NCBI RefSeq assembly: GCF_000215995.1
Contig: NC_015680.1
Span: 1,219,160-1,283,159 of the forward strand
Source: Pyrococcus yayanosii CH1
GTDB taxonomy: Archaea > Methanobacteriota_B > Thermococci > Thermococcales > Thermococcaceae
Direction: 5' to 3'
Length of the DNA stretch: 64,000 nucleotides
The notes beneath the pieces are model-generated. The model saw nothing but the letters and a program-made list of their open reading frames with translations, was not told the origin of the DNA and did not search any database. Positions 28,382-36,020 of this stretch are shown here, piece after piece. The first letter of the stretch is position 1. Every line of letters starts with the position of its first letter. Both the position numbers and the translations under genes were made by a program.

Positions 28382-28821
28382 AAATAAGGCGAATTTTTGT
28401 GTTATTGCTTCTCATCGGATTAGTTGTAGCTTCATCTGGATGTATCAGAAAAGAAGGCTCCTTGATAATAATCAACCTGAGCAAACTTGAAAACTTAACT
28501 GAAGAGGTTAGCAACCTCACGATTTCAAACACCACAAACGAAACAAAACTGTACACTTGGGAGGATGACGTTTTAGTCGGCAAAACAGTCACAGTCAACG
28601 GAAAATGGCTTATCAAGCCTGATTACGATGTTTCCAAGTCAAAATTTGCCTTCTGGATCATTAACTTAGAAACAAACAAGACTGAGCTTTACTATGAGCC
28701 GGCAAACATTACCCTCGACAGCATTCACTTCTACGGTTACGGAGTCTTTACAGGAACGAGTTACTACGTCGCCCACATCAAGCTTGAATCCACAGAGCCC
28801 TTAGAGGTGACCGTGACATGA
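28375..28821 (+). CDS. Predicted lipoprotein (148 aa), unusual start
   Basis: A basic start KIRR, hydrophobic stretch FVLLLLIGLVVASSGC with a lipobox, then a soluble part of about 120 residues that contains VGKTVTVNGKWLIKPDY, an OB-like strand pattern. The mature protein should be lipid-anchored outside the cell. No ATG exists in the right place: GTG 28375 overlaps its own ribosome site, while ATA at 28384 lies at ideal spacing from GGAGGTGGT. Overlaps the next gene by 4 bp. Confidence 0.7.
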   Translation: MVKIRRIFVLLLLIGLVVASSGCIRKEGSLIIINLSKLENLTEEVSNLTISNTTNETKLYTWEDDVLVGKTVTVNGKWLIKPDYDVSKSKFAFWIINLETNKTELYYEPANITLDSIHFYGYGVFTGTSYYVAHIKLESTEPLEVTVT

Positions 28822-29627
28822 AGCGCTTTCTCTCCCCAATATTCATTATAATATTATTAGGAACATTGGCGTCTGCAACATACTCCTGGACTGGAAAGCT
28901 GAATGTTGGCGATCAAATTTATGTTAATGACCTAACAATCCAGATTGACAAAAATAAAGCTGACAACAGGACGGCAGCAGTAATTTACAAAGATGGACAG
29001 TTATTAGGGCTGATTTACGCCGGAAGCTCTAAAACTTTTGAAGGGCTTGAAATCAGCGTTAGTGAATTCAATGATTACGCCATTCTGAGCATCTCAAGTG
29101 ATGAACCATTCACAATAAGCTTCAATGCAGTCAAAGATTACTCTGCAGAAATTAGCAGGCTCAAAGAAGAGAATGCAAAGCTGAAGCAAGAGAATGAACA
29201 ACTAAAAAAGCAGGTTGAAAACTTAGAGAACGAGAACAAGCAGCTGAAGAGGAGGGTTTCTGATTTAGAAAAGCAGCTTAAGGAAGCAAAAGCCCAAGAT
29301 GTTTCAAAGCTTCAAGCCCGAATAAACAACTTGACGAAAGAGAACAGAGAGCTGAAAGCCCAAATAGCAAACCAGACAAACCTCATTAACCAGTTAAAAG
29401 CCAAAGCACAATTCTTAGAGCAGCAGAATAATGAGTACAGAACTCTGATCACAAAGCTTCTTGAAGAGCAGGCGCAAAAATCAGAGAAAAGCTACATCGA
29501 GAAAGCAAAGAAAGAGCGCTTGATCGGTTCCATCATCATCAAAACACTCATTTTTGCAGGACTAATTGTAGGGCTTGCTGGCTTCTTGCTGTACCGTGGG
29601 AAAAAGAGTTGGGAGTACCCATTATGA
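28818..29627 (+). CDS. Secreted coiled-coil protein with C-terminal membrane anchor (269 aa)
   Basis: Signal peptide (residues 1-20), a beta-rich domain of about 90 residues (VGDQIYVNDLTIQIDKNKAD), then a coiled coil of about 110 residues (ISRLKEENAKLKQENEQLKK and following heptads), and a C-terminal membrane helix (LIGSIIIKTLIFAGLIVGLAG) with a basic end. This is the layout of archaeal S-layer stalk-like proteins and suggests a fibre or spacer on the surface. Last gene of the run before a 130-bp gap. Confidence 0.75.
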   Translation: MKRFLSPIFIIILLGTLASATYSWTGKLNVGDQIYVNDLTIQIDKNKADNRTAAVIYKDGQLLGLIYAGSSKTFEGLEISVSEFNDYAILSISSDEPFTISFNAVKDYSAEISRLKEENAKLKQENEQLKKQVENLENENKQLKRRVSDLEKQLKEAKAQDVSKLQARINNLTKENRELKAQIANQTNLINQLKAKAQFLEQQNNEYRTLITKLLEEQAQKSEKSYIEKAKKERLIGSIIIKTLIFAGLIVGLAGFLLYRGKKSWEYPL

Positions 29628-29758
29628 CCCCCAATTGTAAAAGGAAGCTGAGAGGTGATAAAGGAAAATAAAGGAAGCTGAGTTAATCTTTTACGGAGAG
29701 GTATAGTTTTTTGTTTAAAATAAAGAAAATCTGGAAAGAAAAAGGAGGATTGAGTTAA
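29628..29758 (+). promoter_or_regulatory. Intergenic region before the ATPase gene
   Basis: A purine-rich stretch containing the direct repeat AAAGGAAGCTGAG twice (about 29639 and 29668) and an A/T-rich TTTTTTGTTTAAAATAAAG that could be a TATA region. AAAGGAGGAT just upstream of 29759 is the ribosome site of the ATPase. Confidence 0.4.
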
Positions 29759-31180
29759 ATGGCAGTATCAATAAAACAACCCACAACTCAAGCCGTTGAT
29801 ATTCCTTATTTCGATCCGAGCAGTGGACCATATCTTGGCAGGCTCATGAACACAAACAAGAAAGAGAAGCTTTACATCCCTCTGAAAGTTGGAGAAGCAA
29901 ACCACATCTTCATGCTCGGCAGAACAGGCTACGGCAAAACCTCAACAATGAAAGCCCTTGCCGAAGCACTATGGGAATACTACCACAATCAAGGAAAAGA
30001 CGTCATGATAATCATCTTCGAAAGAAAATATGATTACTCAAAATATCAGAGACTAAAACAGTTTTGGAGGAAAAGAATCGAAGAACTCGGCAAAGAAGAA
30101 GCAGAGAGACGGCACCAATTCCTCGCCCAATACTTCAAACTACAAGAACAACACCCACAACTCAAACACATGCTCGGCTTTCCAGGCGACTTTGCAATGG
30201 GATTGCCCAACTACATCCTCATGGACACACTCGTCTCAATAAAACCTTATCCTGTCAACATATTCACCTGGCACGGGCTAAAACCAAGAAGTTATCCAGT
30301 GCGGAGAATAGTCTTCAGACCAACAAGAAACATCTACGCAATAAAGCTCGACAATGGGCCGAAAACGGAAGTTGTAGAAGGAAAAATCCACCTCAAAGAC
30401 ATCAGCTTTGAAATGCTCGCAAAGAAATTCGACATCCCAAAAGGCACAGCCTATGGAAGAATACTCAGAAAATACTGGAAAGTTTACAAAATCCATGATC
30501 CAGACAGAATCCTGCACCTCGCCAAAACCCAAGAACCAGTAAGAGAAAGCACACTCGAAAGCCTACAATCAATCTTAGAAGAAATAAAAGCCGATCCACT
30601 CTACCTCAAAGGCAACTTAACAAAAACCGGACAGGAACACAAGCCATTCACCGAATACCTCACAACTGATAAAATCAACGTCATCGATTTCTCAGATAAC
30701 TCAGATTTAGACTTAGAAGAGCAGAGGTTGATAGTTTATCTACTCTGGAAAAAGCTTAAGGTAATAGCAGGCAAGAGGAGAGTCGACATCTGGATCTTCT
30801 TCGACGAAATACAGGACTTAATCGGAACAGCTGGCGAAGCATCCAGACACAACCTTGCATGGCTGGCAATGGAAGAACTATACAGAAAAGGAAGAAGCCT
30901 AAGCGTCAACGTTGTTGCAGGCACGCAATACCTCTACAAACTCCCAATGTCACTAATAATGGGAGCGACACACATAGCAGTCATCGGAGCCCTCGCAAGC
31001 CCAAAAGACCTTGACATTCTAAGAGTCGCTATCATGGACGGAGACAAACTAAACATTCCAATCGAACACGACAGCTTTGAAGAGTTTGTAAAACGCAGAA
31101 AGAAGAAAGGAAGAGGCTGGTTCTCTTTTGATAGAGAATTTACGGTTAAAATGTATTTTCGCCCAAATCAAAGCTTTTGA
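29759..31180 (+). CDS. HerA/VirB4/FtsK-class P-loop ATPase (473 aa)
   Basis: A DNA-pump or secretion ATPase. Walker A is GRTGYGKTS near residue 54, Walker B with the following acidic residue is WIFFDEIQDL near residue 344, and a sensor-like Gln in VVAGTQYLYKLP follows near residue 388. The 115-residue insert between the motifs is specific. In viruses such ATPases package DNA and in plasmids they drive transfer; in pT26-2-like elements an ATPase of this kind is the most conserved gene. Membrane proteins precede it and a Lys-rich cytosolic partner follows. Confidence 0.85.
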   Translation: MAVSIKQPTTQAVDIPYFDPSSGPYLGRLMNTNKKEKLYIPLKVGEANHIFMLGRTGYGKTSTMKALAEALWEYYHNQGKDVMIIIFERKYDYSKYQRLKQFWRKRIEELGKEEAERRHQFLAQYFKLQEQHPQLKHMLGFPGDFAMGLPNYILMDTLVSIKPYPVNIFTWHGLKPRSYPVRRIVFRPTRNIYAIKLDNGPKTEVVEGKIHLKDISFEMLAKKFDIPKGTAYGRILRKYWKVYKIHDPDRILHLAKTQEPVRESTLESLQSILEEIKADPLYLKGNLTKTGQEHKPFTEYLTTDKINVIDFSDNSDLDLEEQRLIVYLLWKKLKVIAGKRRVDIWIFFDEIQDLIGTAGEASRHNLAWLAMEELYRKGRSLSVNVVAGTQYLYKLPMSLIMGATHIAVIGALASPKDLDILRVAIMDGDKLNIPIEHDSFEEFVKRRKKKGRGWFSFDREFTVKMYFRPNQSF

Positions 31181-31190
31181 GGTGGTGGAG

Positions 31191-31949
31191 ATGGGAATAT
31201 TTGACAGATTTAGGAAAAAGAAGAAAACAAAGCGAGAAGCTGGAGGAATTGTAATGAGCGATGAAGAAGCCGCAAGCTACTTCATGAGCCTTAAAGAATT
31301 CGACCTCGAAGAAGAGATTGAGAAAAGAGTTGAAGAAAGAATAAGACAGCAAAGAATCTTAGCACAAAGAATGAGCCAAATCAAGCCAACTTATCAAAAA
31401 CTCCTAATCGCCGTAACGCCGGAAGAAGGCAGCATAATCCTCGGTTATCCAGAAAGCTATATGATAAACTATGACGAATACTGGATTTACTACCAAGAAA
31501 GACAACCAAGCTGGTTAGACCACATTTGGTGGAGCTTAGCAAGAATCTTCGGCAAACAACCACCACACAAAATTTTGAAAGCCCACAAAAAAATAGTGCA
31601 ATTCAACAACGAAGCAATCACCGTTTACTGTCAATCTGTTACAGAATACAGAGGAACAGGAATCCAAGAAGCCATCCCTATGGTCGTCCATCCAGCAATT
31701 ACAGCAGGTTGGGAAGCCTACGAAGCAGTAAAAGCCGAGCGTGATAAGTACAAAGAAAAATACTTTGAACTACTGAGGTTGAGCAAGAAAGAAGTTGAAT
31801 TAGCACTCCAGATTAACCCAAGAGTCAAAGTGTACTGGAAAGAAAAAGAGCAGCAAGGTAAAAAGACTGAGGAAAGATTTGGAGGAACGGAGATGGAGTT
31901 TGATGAGAATCCAGTCAAGCGTGAGCTGAAAAGCATAATAGGAGAGTGA
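31191..31949 (+). CDS. Cytosolic helical protein following the ATPase (252 aa)
   Basis: Starts MGIFDRFRKKKKTKREAGG, a basic amphipathic N-terminus that may touch membrane or DNA, then a helical region, a central globular part (LIAVTPEEGSIILGYPESYM) and a C-terminal helix with ERDKYKEKYFELL. ATG 31191 follows GAGGTGGTGGAG; the frame is open upstream over the ATPase end. The 10-bp spacing suggests it works with the ATPase. No family recognised. Confidence 0.7.
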   Translation: MGIFDRFRKKKKTKREAGGIVMSDEEAASYFMSLKEFDLEEEIEKRVEERIRQQRILAQRMSQIKPTYQKLLIAVTPEEGSIILGYPESYMINYDEYWIYYQERQPSWLDHIWWSLARIFGKQPPHKILKAHKKIVQFNNEAITVYCQSVTEYRGTGIQEAIPMVVHPAITAGWEAYEAVKAERDKYKEKYFELLRLSKKEVELALQINPRVKVYWKEKEQQGKKTEERFGGTEMEFDENPVKRELKSIIGE

Positions 31950-31962
31950 GAAGGTGGAACTC

Positions 31963-32235
31963 ATGGATCAGAGCAGCAATCCAGAGGAGCTCTTGAAGCA
32001 GATTGCAAGCCAAGAGTTCAGAGAAGTTGAGGAAATTGGAGAGAGTAAGAAAGAGAAGAAAAATAGCACATGGGGATTAAAGAAAAAGAAAGAGCTAAAT
32101 CAGGAGATTTTGAAGGAGATTCAAAAGAAATTGGGCGAAGCATGGGAGCTCATGGGAACCGAGTACGGACGCAAACTCCTCGAAGACGTTGCAGTTGAGA
32201 TAAAGAAACTCTGCATCATCAACGACCTGCCTTAA
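31963..32235 (+). CDS. Small charged helical protein (90 aa)
   Basis: Lys/Glu-rich, all-helical in appearance (ELLKQIASQEFREVEEIGES and LNQEILKEIQKKLGEAWELM). AAGGTGGA before ATG 31963 decides the start over GTG 31954. Last plus-strand gene of the structural and ATPase module; convergent with a minus-strand membrane gene one base away. Confidence 0.6.
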   Translation: MDQSSNPEELLKQIASQEFREVEEIGESKKEKKNSTWGLKKKKELNQEILKEIQKKLGEAWELMGTEYGRKLLEDVAVEIKKLCIINDLP

Positions 32236-32236
32236 T

Positions 32237-32536
32237 TTATTGTTCATTTTGAATATTTTCAAGCTCAGAACGAATTGCATCATAAGTTACCTTAAACAAG
32301 GCACCACCGGCAAAGAAAAGAGGCCATCTACCTAATACTTCAAGCGCATTTGCAGGCCAACCAAAGGCACCATATATAAGCAGTATCAAACTAGCAACAA
32401 AAGCATTCGCATTAATAAAATACATTATGAACGTCCTCAAATGAATATCTTTTAATCCGACCTTATTTCTTTGTTTGTGATAGAATATTAGAACAACCGT
32501 TAACAACGCTGAAAATGTAACAAAATCCAACTTCAC
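32237..32536 (-). CDS. Three-span membrane protein (99 aa)
   Basis: Hydrophobic segments at residues about 2-17, 36-58 and 68-82 and a charged tail DAIRSELENIQNEQ. The GTG at 32536 is favoured by AGGTGAT five bases upstream; a GTG at 32545 is also in frame. Part of a small minus-strand cluster of membrane proteins. No family recognised. Confidence 0.6.
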   Translation of the reverse strand: MKLDFVTFSALLTVVLIFYHKQRNKVGLKDIHLRTFIMYFINANAFVASLILLIYGAFGWPANALEVLGRWPLFFAGGALFKVTYDAIRSELENIQNEQ

Positions 32537-32541
32537 AAAAA

Positions 32542-32709
32542 TCACCTAGACCTACTCCGTGTTTTCTTCTTACCCTCATCAGAAGATGCAATTAACGCTC
32601 CAAGAATTGCCCCAATAAGTGCTCCCGGCGCACCAGCAATGATAGCACCCAAGATTCCCCCACCGATAATAGCAGCAACGACCTCATCCTCACGACTTTT
32701 AGCACTCAT
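32542..32709 (-). CDS. Small glycine-zipper membrane protein (55 aa)
   Basis: The product is MSAKSREDEVVAAIIGGGIL and on, with repeated GxxxG spacing (GGGILGAIIAGAPGALIGAI) and a basic tail KKKTRSRSR. The pattern suggests a self-associating membrane helix hairpin. It ends at the ribosome site of the next minus-strand gene. An in-frame ATG two codons upstream (32715) is the alternative start. Confidence 0.6.
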   Translation of the reverse strand: MSAKSREDEVVAAIIGGGILGAIIAGAPGALIGAILGALIASSDEGKKKTRSRSR

Positions 32710-32770
32710 ACCCATCCCTCACTATAAAATAATGCAAAAAACTTAATGAAGCTTACTACTCACGACAACT

Positions 32771-32875
32771 TCAACGACTTGTATCTTTCTCAAGCCATGA
32801 AAGCATTTCTTCAGGTGATCCTTCAAACACTTTCCTAGCATCACCATAAACATCCTTAAAATACACCTTAATCAT
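32771..32875 (-). CDS. Possible small protein (34 aa)
   Basis: Reads MIKVYFKDVYGDARKVFEGS and on, to a stop after EKDTSR. It has a plausible strand-turn-helix composition, but the upstream ribosome site is weak and there is no known relative. Included as a candidate only. Confidence 0.3.
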   Translation of the reverse strand: MIKVYFKDVYGDARKVFEGSPEEMLSWLEKDTSR

Positions 32876-32895
32876 GGCTGCTAAGAGTGTATTAA

Positions 32896-32966
<71 letters not shown>

Positions 32967-32970
<4 letters not shown>

Positions 32971-33059
32971 TTCATGCCCATGAAAGCACCTAAAAGCGCC
33001 GCATTAGCAACCAACGAAACCAACAACAAAACAATAAGAAATGTAGACGTCCGAGCCAT
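32967..33059 (-). CDS. Possible tiny membrane protein (30 aa)
   Basis: GGAGGTTGTCTGT precedes an ATG that opens MARTSTFLIVLLLVSLVANA, a single hydrophobic helix. The stop codon lies within the right arm of the 74-bp palindrome, so the original 3' end may have been changed by that insertion. Confidence 0.4.
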
Positions 33060-33197
33060 ACAGACAACCTCCACTTTTTTCTATAATGCAAAAATTCCTT
33101 TACTCCAAACTTTATTAACATTATCCCCCACAACAACACATTTTTAACCGAAACCCCAATATACTTAAAACGCATTAATTACAAAGGAGGCAACAGC

Positions 33198-33635
33198 ATG
33201 CCAGAAAACCAGCAAATCATCGAACCACTAGCGAAATTCCATGCACAAGTGTATAGGAATGGTAGAATAGCCATACCAAAGAACGAAAGAGATTATTTCG
33301 GAATAGATCAGCATGACATCGTTGAACTAATCATCAGAAAAATAGAAAACGGACAAATCAAAGGGAGAGGATGGTTCATAGCTCAGCTCACGGTTAGGGG
33401 AGTATTGACAATTCCCCTTGGACTTAGGAAGGAATTGGATATATCAGATGGAGACTTTGTGGAGGTCCTCCTAATCGGCTTTATTAGGATTGAAGATGTT
33501 GTAGGTGAGAGAGGACTCAAAATTATGAGAGCATTAAGAGCCAACGACTATAGAATCATCTCGGATGAAGACGAAAAAAGACTTCTTGCTATGGTTGCTA
33601 AAGGTGCATATAATATGTTATTTATTGCCGGATAA
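33198..33635 (+). CDS. AbrB/SpoVT-type DNA-binding protein with two swapped-hairpin motifs (145 aa)
   Basis: Two successive AbrB-like motifs in one chain: VYRNGRIAIPKNERDYFGID near residues 16-36 and LTVRGVLTIPLGLRKELDIS near residues 67-86, each followed by an acidic D-VE strand. A C-terminal helical tail of 35 residues follows. AbrB-type proteins are usually dimers of one motif, so this chain could form the DNA-binding unit alone. ACAAAGGAGGCAACAGC precedes the ATG and an A/T-rich TACTTAAAA lies upstream. Its last codons overlap the left 45-bp inverted repeat, a candidate binding site. Confidence 0.78.
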   Translation: MPENQQIIEPLAKFHAQVYRNGRIAIPKNERDYFGIDQHDIVELIIRKIENGQIKGRGWFIAQLTVRGVLTIPLGLRKELDISDGDFVEVLLIGFIRIEDVVGERGLKIMRALRANDYRIISDEDEKRLLAMVAKGAYNMLFIAG

Positions 33636-33662
33636 ATTGTTAGTTAAACAATTTATCCAAGC
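33618..33662 (+). repeat. Left copy of 45-bp perfect inverted repeat
   Basis: Exact reverse complement of 33850-33894. Each copy contains its own hairpin, GGATAAATTGT and ACAATTTATCC around TTAGTTAA. The left copy overlaps the end of the AbrB-like gene. Confidence 0.95.
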
Positions 33663-34039
33663 GATTAAAGCAGTCTATTTTCCTGATACTTACTCTATGG
33701 CAGTGCTTTATTTATAAACCAGTTTTCTAACAGAAAATCATGAACATTACTCTGTCGCAGTGTAATGTTCAGAATTTTTTCACAGGATTTGCATTTATAA
33801 ATACACATCAGCTTGTGGCCGAGAATATACAGAATACTACTCTCTAATTGCTTGGATAAATTGTTTAACTAACAATTTATCCGGCAATAAATAATAGTAT
33901 TTTAGTATTATTGCTCAGCATCATAGGTTGGCTGTTCTAGATACATTAGCCAAAGCTGGATGTATATTTTTATGCACGAAAAGTTTTTAAATAAATAACA
34001 ACAAAATCGTTATGACGAACATATTGTTAGGTGGTTAAA
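33636..34039. other. Gene-free control or origin candidate region
   Basis: About 400 A/T-rich bases with no gene. Besides the 45-bp inverted repeats it has a GAACATTAC and GTAATGTTC hairpin around 33739-33769, repeated TTTATTTATAA and CATTTATAAATAC segments that look like TATA boxes facing each way, and a TTTTTAAATAAATAAC box at about 33983-33998 that should drive the next operon. It could be the replication origin or a divergent control region of the element. Confidence 0.55.
33850..33894 (-). repeat. Right copy of 45-bp perfect inverted repeat
   Basis: Exact reverse complement of 33618-33662, with 187 bp between the two copies. Such a long perfect pair could give a large cruciform or bind a dimeric protein at both ends. 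Confidence 0.95.
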
Positions 34040-34213
34040 ATGCCAAGGCCAAGAAAGTATGAGTATGGGCCTGCACTACTAACGATTTCAGTTGCACCTG
34101 AGGTAGCTGAAAAGTTCGAACATATGAGAAAGGAGCTCGGACTGACTCGCGGTGATTTTCTCGCTTGGCTCTTGGAAAAAGTGGATGATTTGGTCAAAAG
34201 GGAATCTCGGTGA
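34040..34213 (+). CDS. Ribbon-helix-helix protein (57 aa)
   Basis: MPRPRKYEYGPALLTISVAP opens a basic arm and ribbon, then helices EVAEKFEHMRKELGL and RGDFLAWLLEKVDDL. CopG/Arc-like fold; first gene of the right-hand module and likely its regulator, or a plasmid copy-number type protein. GGTGGTTAAA before ATG 34040 decides the start over the upstream GTG. Confidence 0.7.
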   Translation: MPRPRKYEYGPALLTISVAPEVAEKFEHMRKELGLTRGDFLAWLLEKVDDLVKRESR

Positions 34214-34219
34214 GGACCT

Positions 34220-34795
34220 ATGGCAAGAAAGCCAGAATACAAGAACCCACGCACATTTTCAGTGACCATTGAAGCTGAAATAAAAGAGGAGATAGATGAG
34301 TTCAGGGGGAAGCTTAGTTATGGTAAAGTTTTCACGATGCTTTGGCGCGCCTATAAGGGTGAAGTTGTCAAGGCTATAGAATTAGAGAACCTCAGGAGAG
34401 AAAATGAGGAGCTGAAGAAGAGAATTGAGGAACTTCAGAAACTTGTTCAGAGGCTTCAGGATGAGTTAGCTAAGTATGGTGGCATTTCTAAGCGCGAGCG
34501 TGAGGCTCTTGATCTTAGGGAGGAGGCTTGGAGGATTCTTGATGTTCATAGTGAGCTCAAGCTCATCGATTTCTTTAGGATGCTTGGCTGGTCTGAAATG
34601 GGTGAAACCCTCAAGAAGAAGGCTGAGGTTTTCCTTAGGCGTTGGTTCAGGGATGAGGGGAAGTATCTCGTTTCTGAAGAGCTTGGGCTTGTTGTTGAGA
34701 AGAAGTTGGATGTTGGTATTCTTGCTTGGCGCGTTAGGAGGCTCGCTCCTGACGTGGACTCCTTTCGGACAACAAAAGTAGGGGTGGTTGTATGA
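34220..34795 (+). CDS. DNA-binding coiled-coil protein (191 aa)
   Basis: The N-terminal 45 residues look like a ribbon-helix-helix (RTFSVTIEAEIKEEIDEFRG), followed by a coiled coil (LENLRRENEELKKRIEELQK) and a C-terminal helical domain of about 95 residues (REEAWRILDVHSELKLIDFF). It could be a partition- or replication-associated protein of the element; no family is recognised. Overlaps the next gene by 4 bp. Confidence 0.65.
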   Translation: MARKPEYKNPRTFSVTIEAEIKEEIDEFRGKLSYGKVFTMLWRAYKGEVVKAIELENLRRENEELKKRIEELQKLVQRLQDELAKYGGISKREREALDLREEAWRILDVHSELKLIDFFRMLGWSEMGETLKKKAEVFLRRWFRDEGKYLVSEELGLVVEKKLDVGILAWRVRRLAPDVDSFRTTKVGVVV

Positions 34796-35043
34796 GTTCG
34801 GAGGTTAGTAGGGAGTTTTGGGAGTTTGTGGCGTCGGAGGTTAGGAAGGCTAGGGAGGCTGAGGCAAGGGAATTGGAAGTTTTGAGAAGGGAGCTTGAAA
34901 GGGAGATACTAGAAGCTAGAAGGAAAAGGGAGTATTTTCTCATAAAACAGGATATGGAGGAGTATTTCTATTGGGATGGCTACTTGGGGGCATTACTAAC
35001 AGTAAAGGGGTTGTTGAGGAAGTTTGGGATTTTGAGGGGGTGA
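34792..35043 (+). CDS. Small charged helical protein (83 aa)
   Basis: Glu/Arg-rich helix (REFWEFVASEVRKAREAEAR and on) then a short aromatic turn EEYFYWDGYLGALL. In an operon with its neighbours. No family recognised. Confidence 0.6.
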   Translation: MSSEVSREFWEFVASEVRKAREAEARELEVLRRELEREILEARRKREYFLIKQDMEEYFYWDGYLGALLTVKGLLRKFGILRG

Positions 35044-35047
35044 TTTA

Positions 35048-35287
35048 ATGCCGAGGAGGAGGCCTAGGCCTGGTGATATTACAACTATCAAGGATCTGTT
35101 CAAGTATAAGAGTACTTGGGTTGTCTCGGTTGCATTGAGGGATGGGAGGGTTAAGAGGTTCACGAGGAGTGGGTTCAGGGAGGGGAAGTACTCGGAGGAG
35201 GACCTCAACAGGAAGGTTCGGGTGGACGAGGTCTGGATCTACTACAAGATAAATTGGCATTATTTCTGCGAGGAGGTGCGGGCTTGA
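35048..35287 (+). CDS. Small basic protein (79 aa)
   Basis: Starts MPRRRPRPGD, then strands STWVVSVALRDGRVKRFTRS and VDEVWIYYKI with Lys/Arg between. Possibly a nucleic-acid-binding beta domain. Its stop overlaps the start of the nuclease-like gene (TGATG), so the two are coupled. Confidence 0.6.
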   Translation: MPRRRPRPGDITTIKDLFKYKSTWVVSVALRDGRVKRFTRSGFREGKYSEEDLNRKVRVDEVWIYYKINWHYFCEEVRA

Positions 35288-35805
35288 TGGCTTCTCGTGC
35301 TTCGATGGTTCGTCAGGCGGCCCGCTATGGGCCCTCCATTTACAAGCCCTTCTTTGATTACATGAAGAGGGAGGTCAAAAGTGCCGAGAACAAGTACCTC
35401 TTCAGTAGTCTCATCGAACAGTTGTTCCCGGACAGGTTTGCCCTCTATGACCTGGACTCGATAATTTTTGATAAGGAGTCTGATGAGCCGCTGGCGGCTT
35501 TTGAGTTGAAGTTCAAGAGTTGGTTCACGGCCGAGGAAGCCTGGCTGAACAAGGAGCTTGAAGTTAATGGCAAGCAGTTCATAAGGCTTAGAGCCTTGGC
35601 CAAGAGGATGGAGATTCCCATCTACTACTTCGTCCAGGTTGGGAAGTACTTCGTCATGTTCAACGTCCTCAGGGTGGAGGCTCGGCTGGAAGAGAGGCAT
35701 AATGGCTCAGCAAAAGACACATACGCCATCATAAACCTCGATGATACCATAGTCTCGAAGACCCTCGAAGACCTGAAAACTGACCTATCAATCCTATTGA
35801 GGTGA
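35287..35805 (+). CDS. PD-(D/E)XK nuclease-like protein (172 aa)
   Basis: The segment LYDLDSIIFDKESDEPLAAF then ELKFKS near residues 51-77 has the Asp followed by E-x-K that marks the PD-(D/E)XK nuclease fold, with a preceding helix carrying Glu (SSLIEQLFPD) and a later Gln-containing helix (EVNGKQFIRLRALAKRM). The length fits Holliday-junction resolvase-like enzymes. A role in resolving or replicating the element's DNA is inference. ATG 35287 is used; the frame is open 11 codons farther upstream. Confidence 0.62.
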   Translation: MASRASMVRQAARYGPSIYKPFFDYMKREVKSAENKYLFSSLIEQLFPDRFALYDLDSIIFDKESDEPLAAFELKFKSWFTAEEAWLNKELEVNGKQFIRLRALAKRMEIPIYYFVQVGKYFVMFNVLRVEARLEERHNGSAKDTYAIINLDDTIVSKTLEDLKTDLSILLR

Positions 35806-36020
35806 TCCCAATGTTAACTTCTTGGAGGGAAAAGAACCATGAATAATAACACCCTAATGTTATTATCATTTTTCTCTCAACATCTTCCTCATACAAACAA
35901 GGGTATTCGGCATGAGCACCAAAATATTCACACAAGTTTGAGCATAAATTTGCATGTTCCTGCAGGGCCCTACAAATCAAAAATCAATACTGCGGGAATG
36001 AGTATCGGGGTGATGTGAAT

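Noticed and set aside
35729..35980. Minus-strand frame of 83 codons after the nuclease-like gene
   Set aside because: Overlaps the end of the plus-strand gene, has an unlikely Cys/Tyr composition and no ribosome site.
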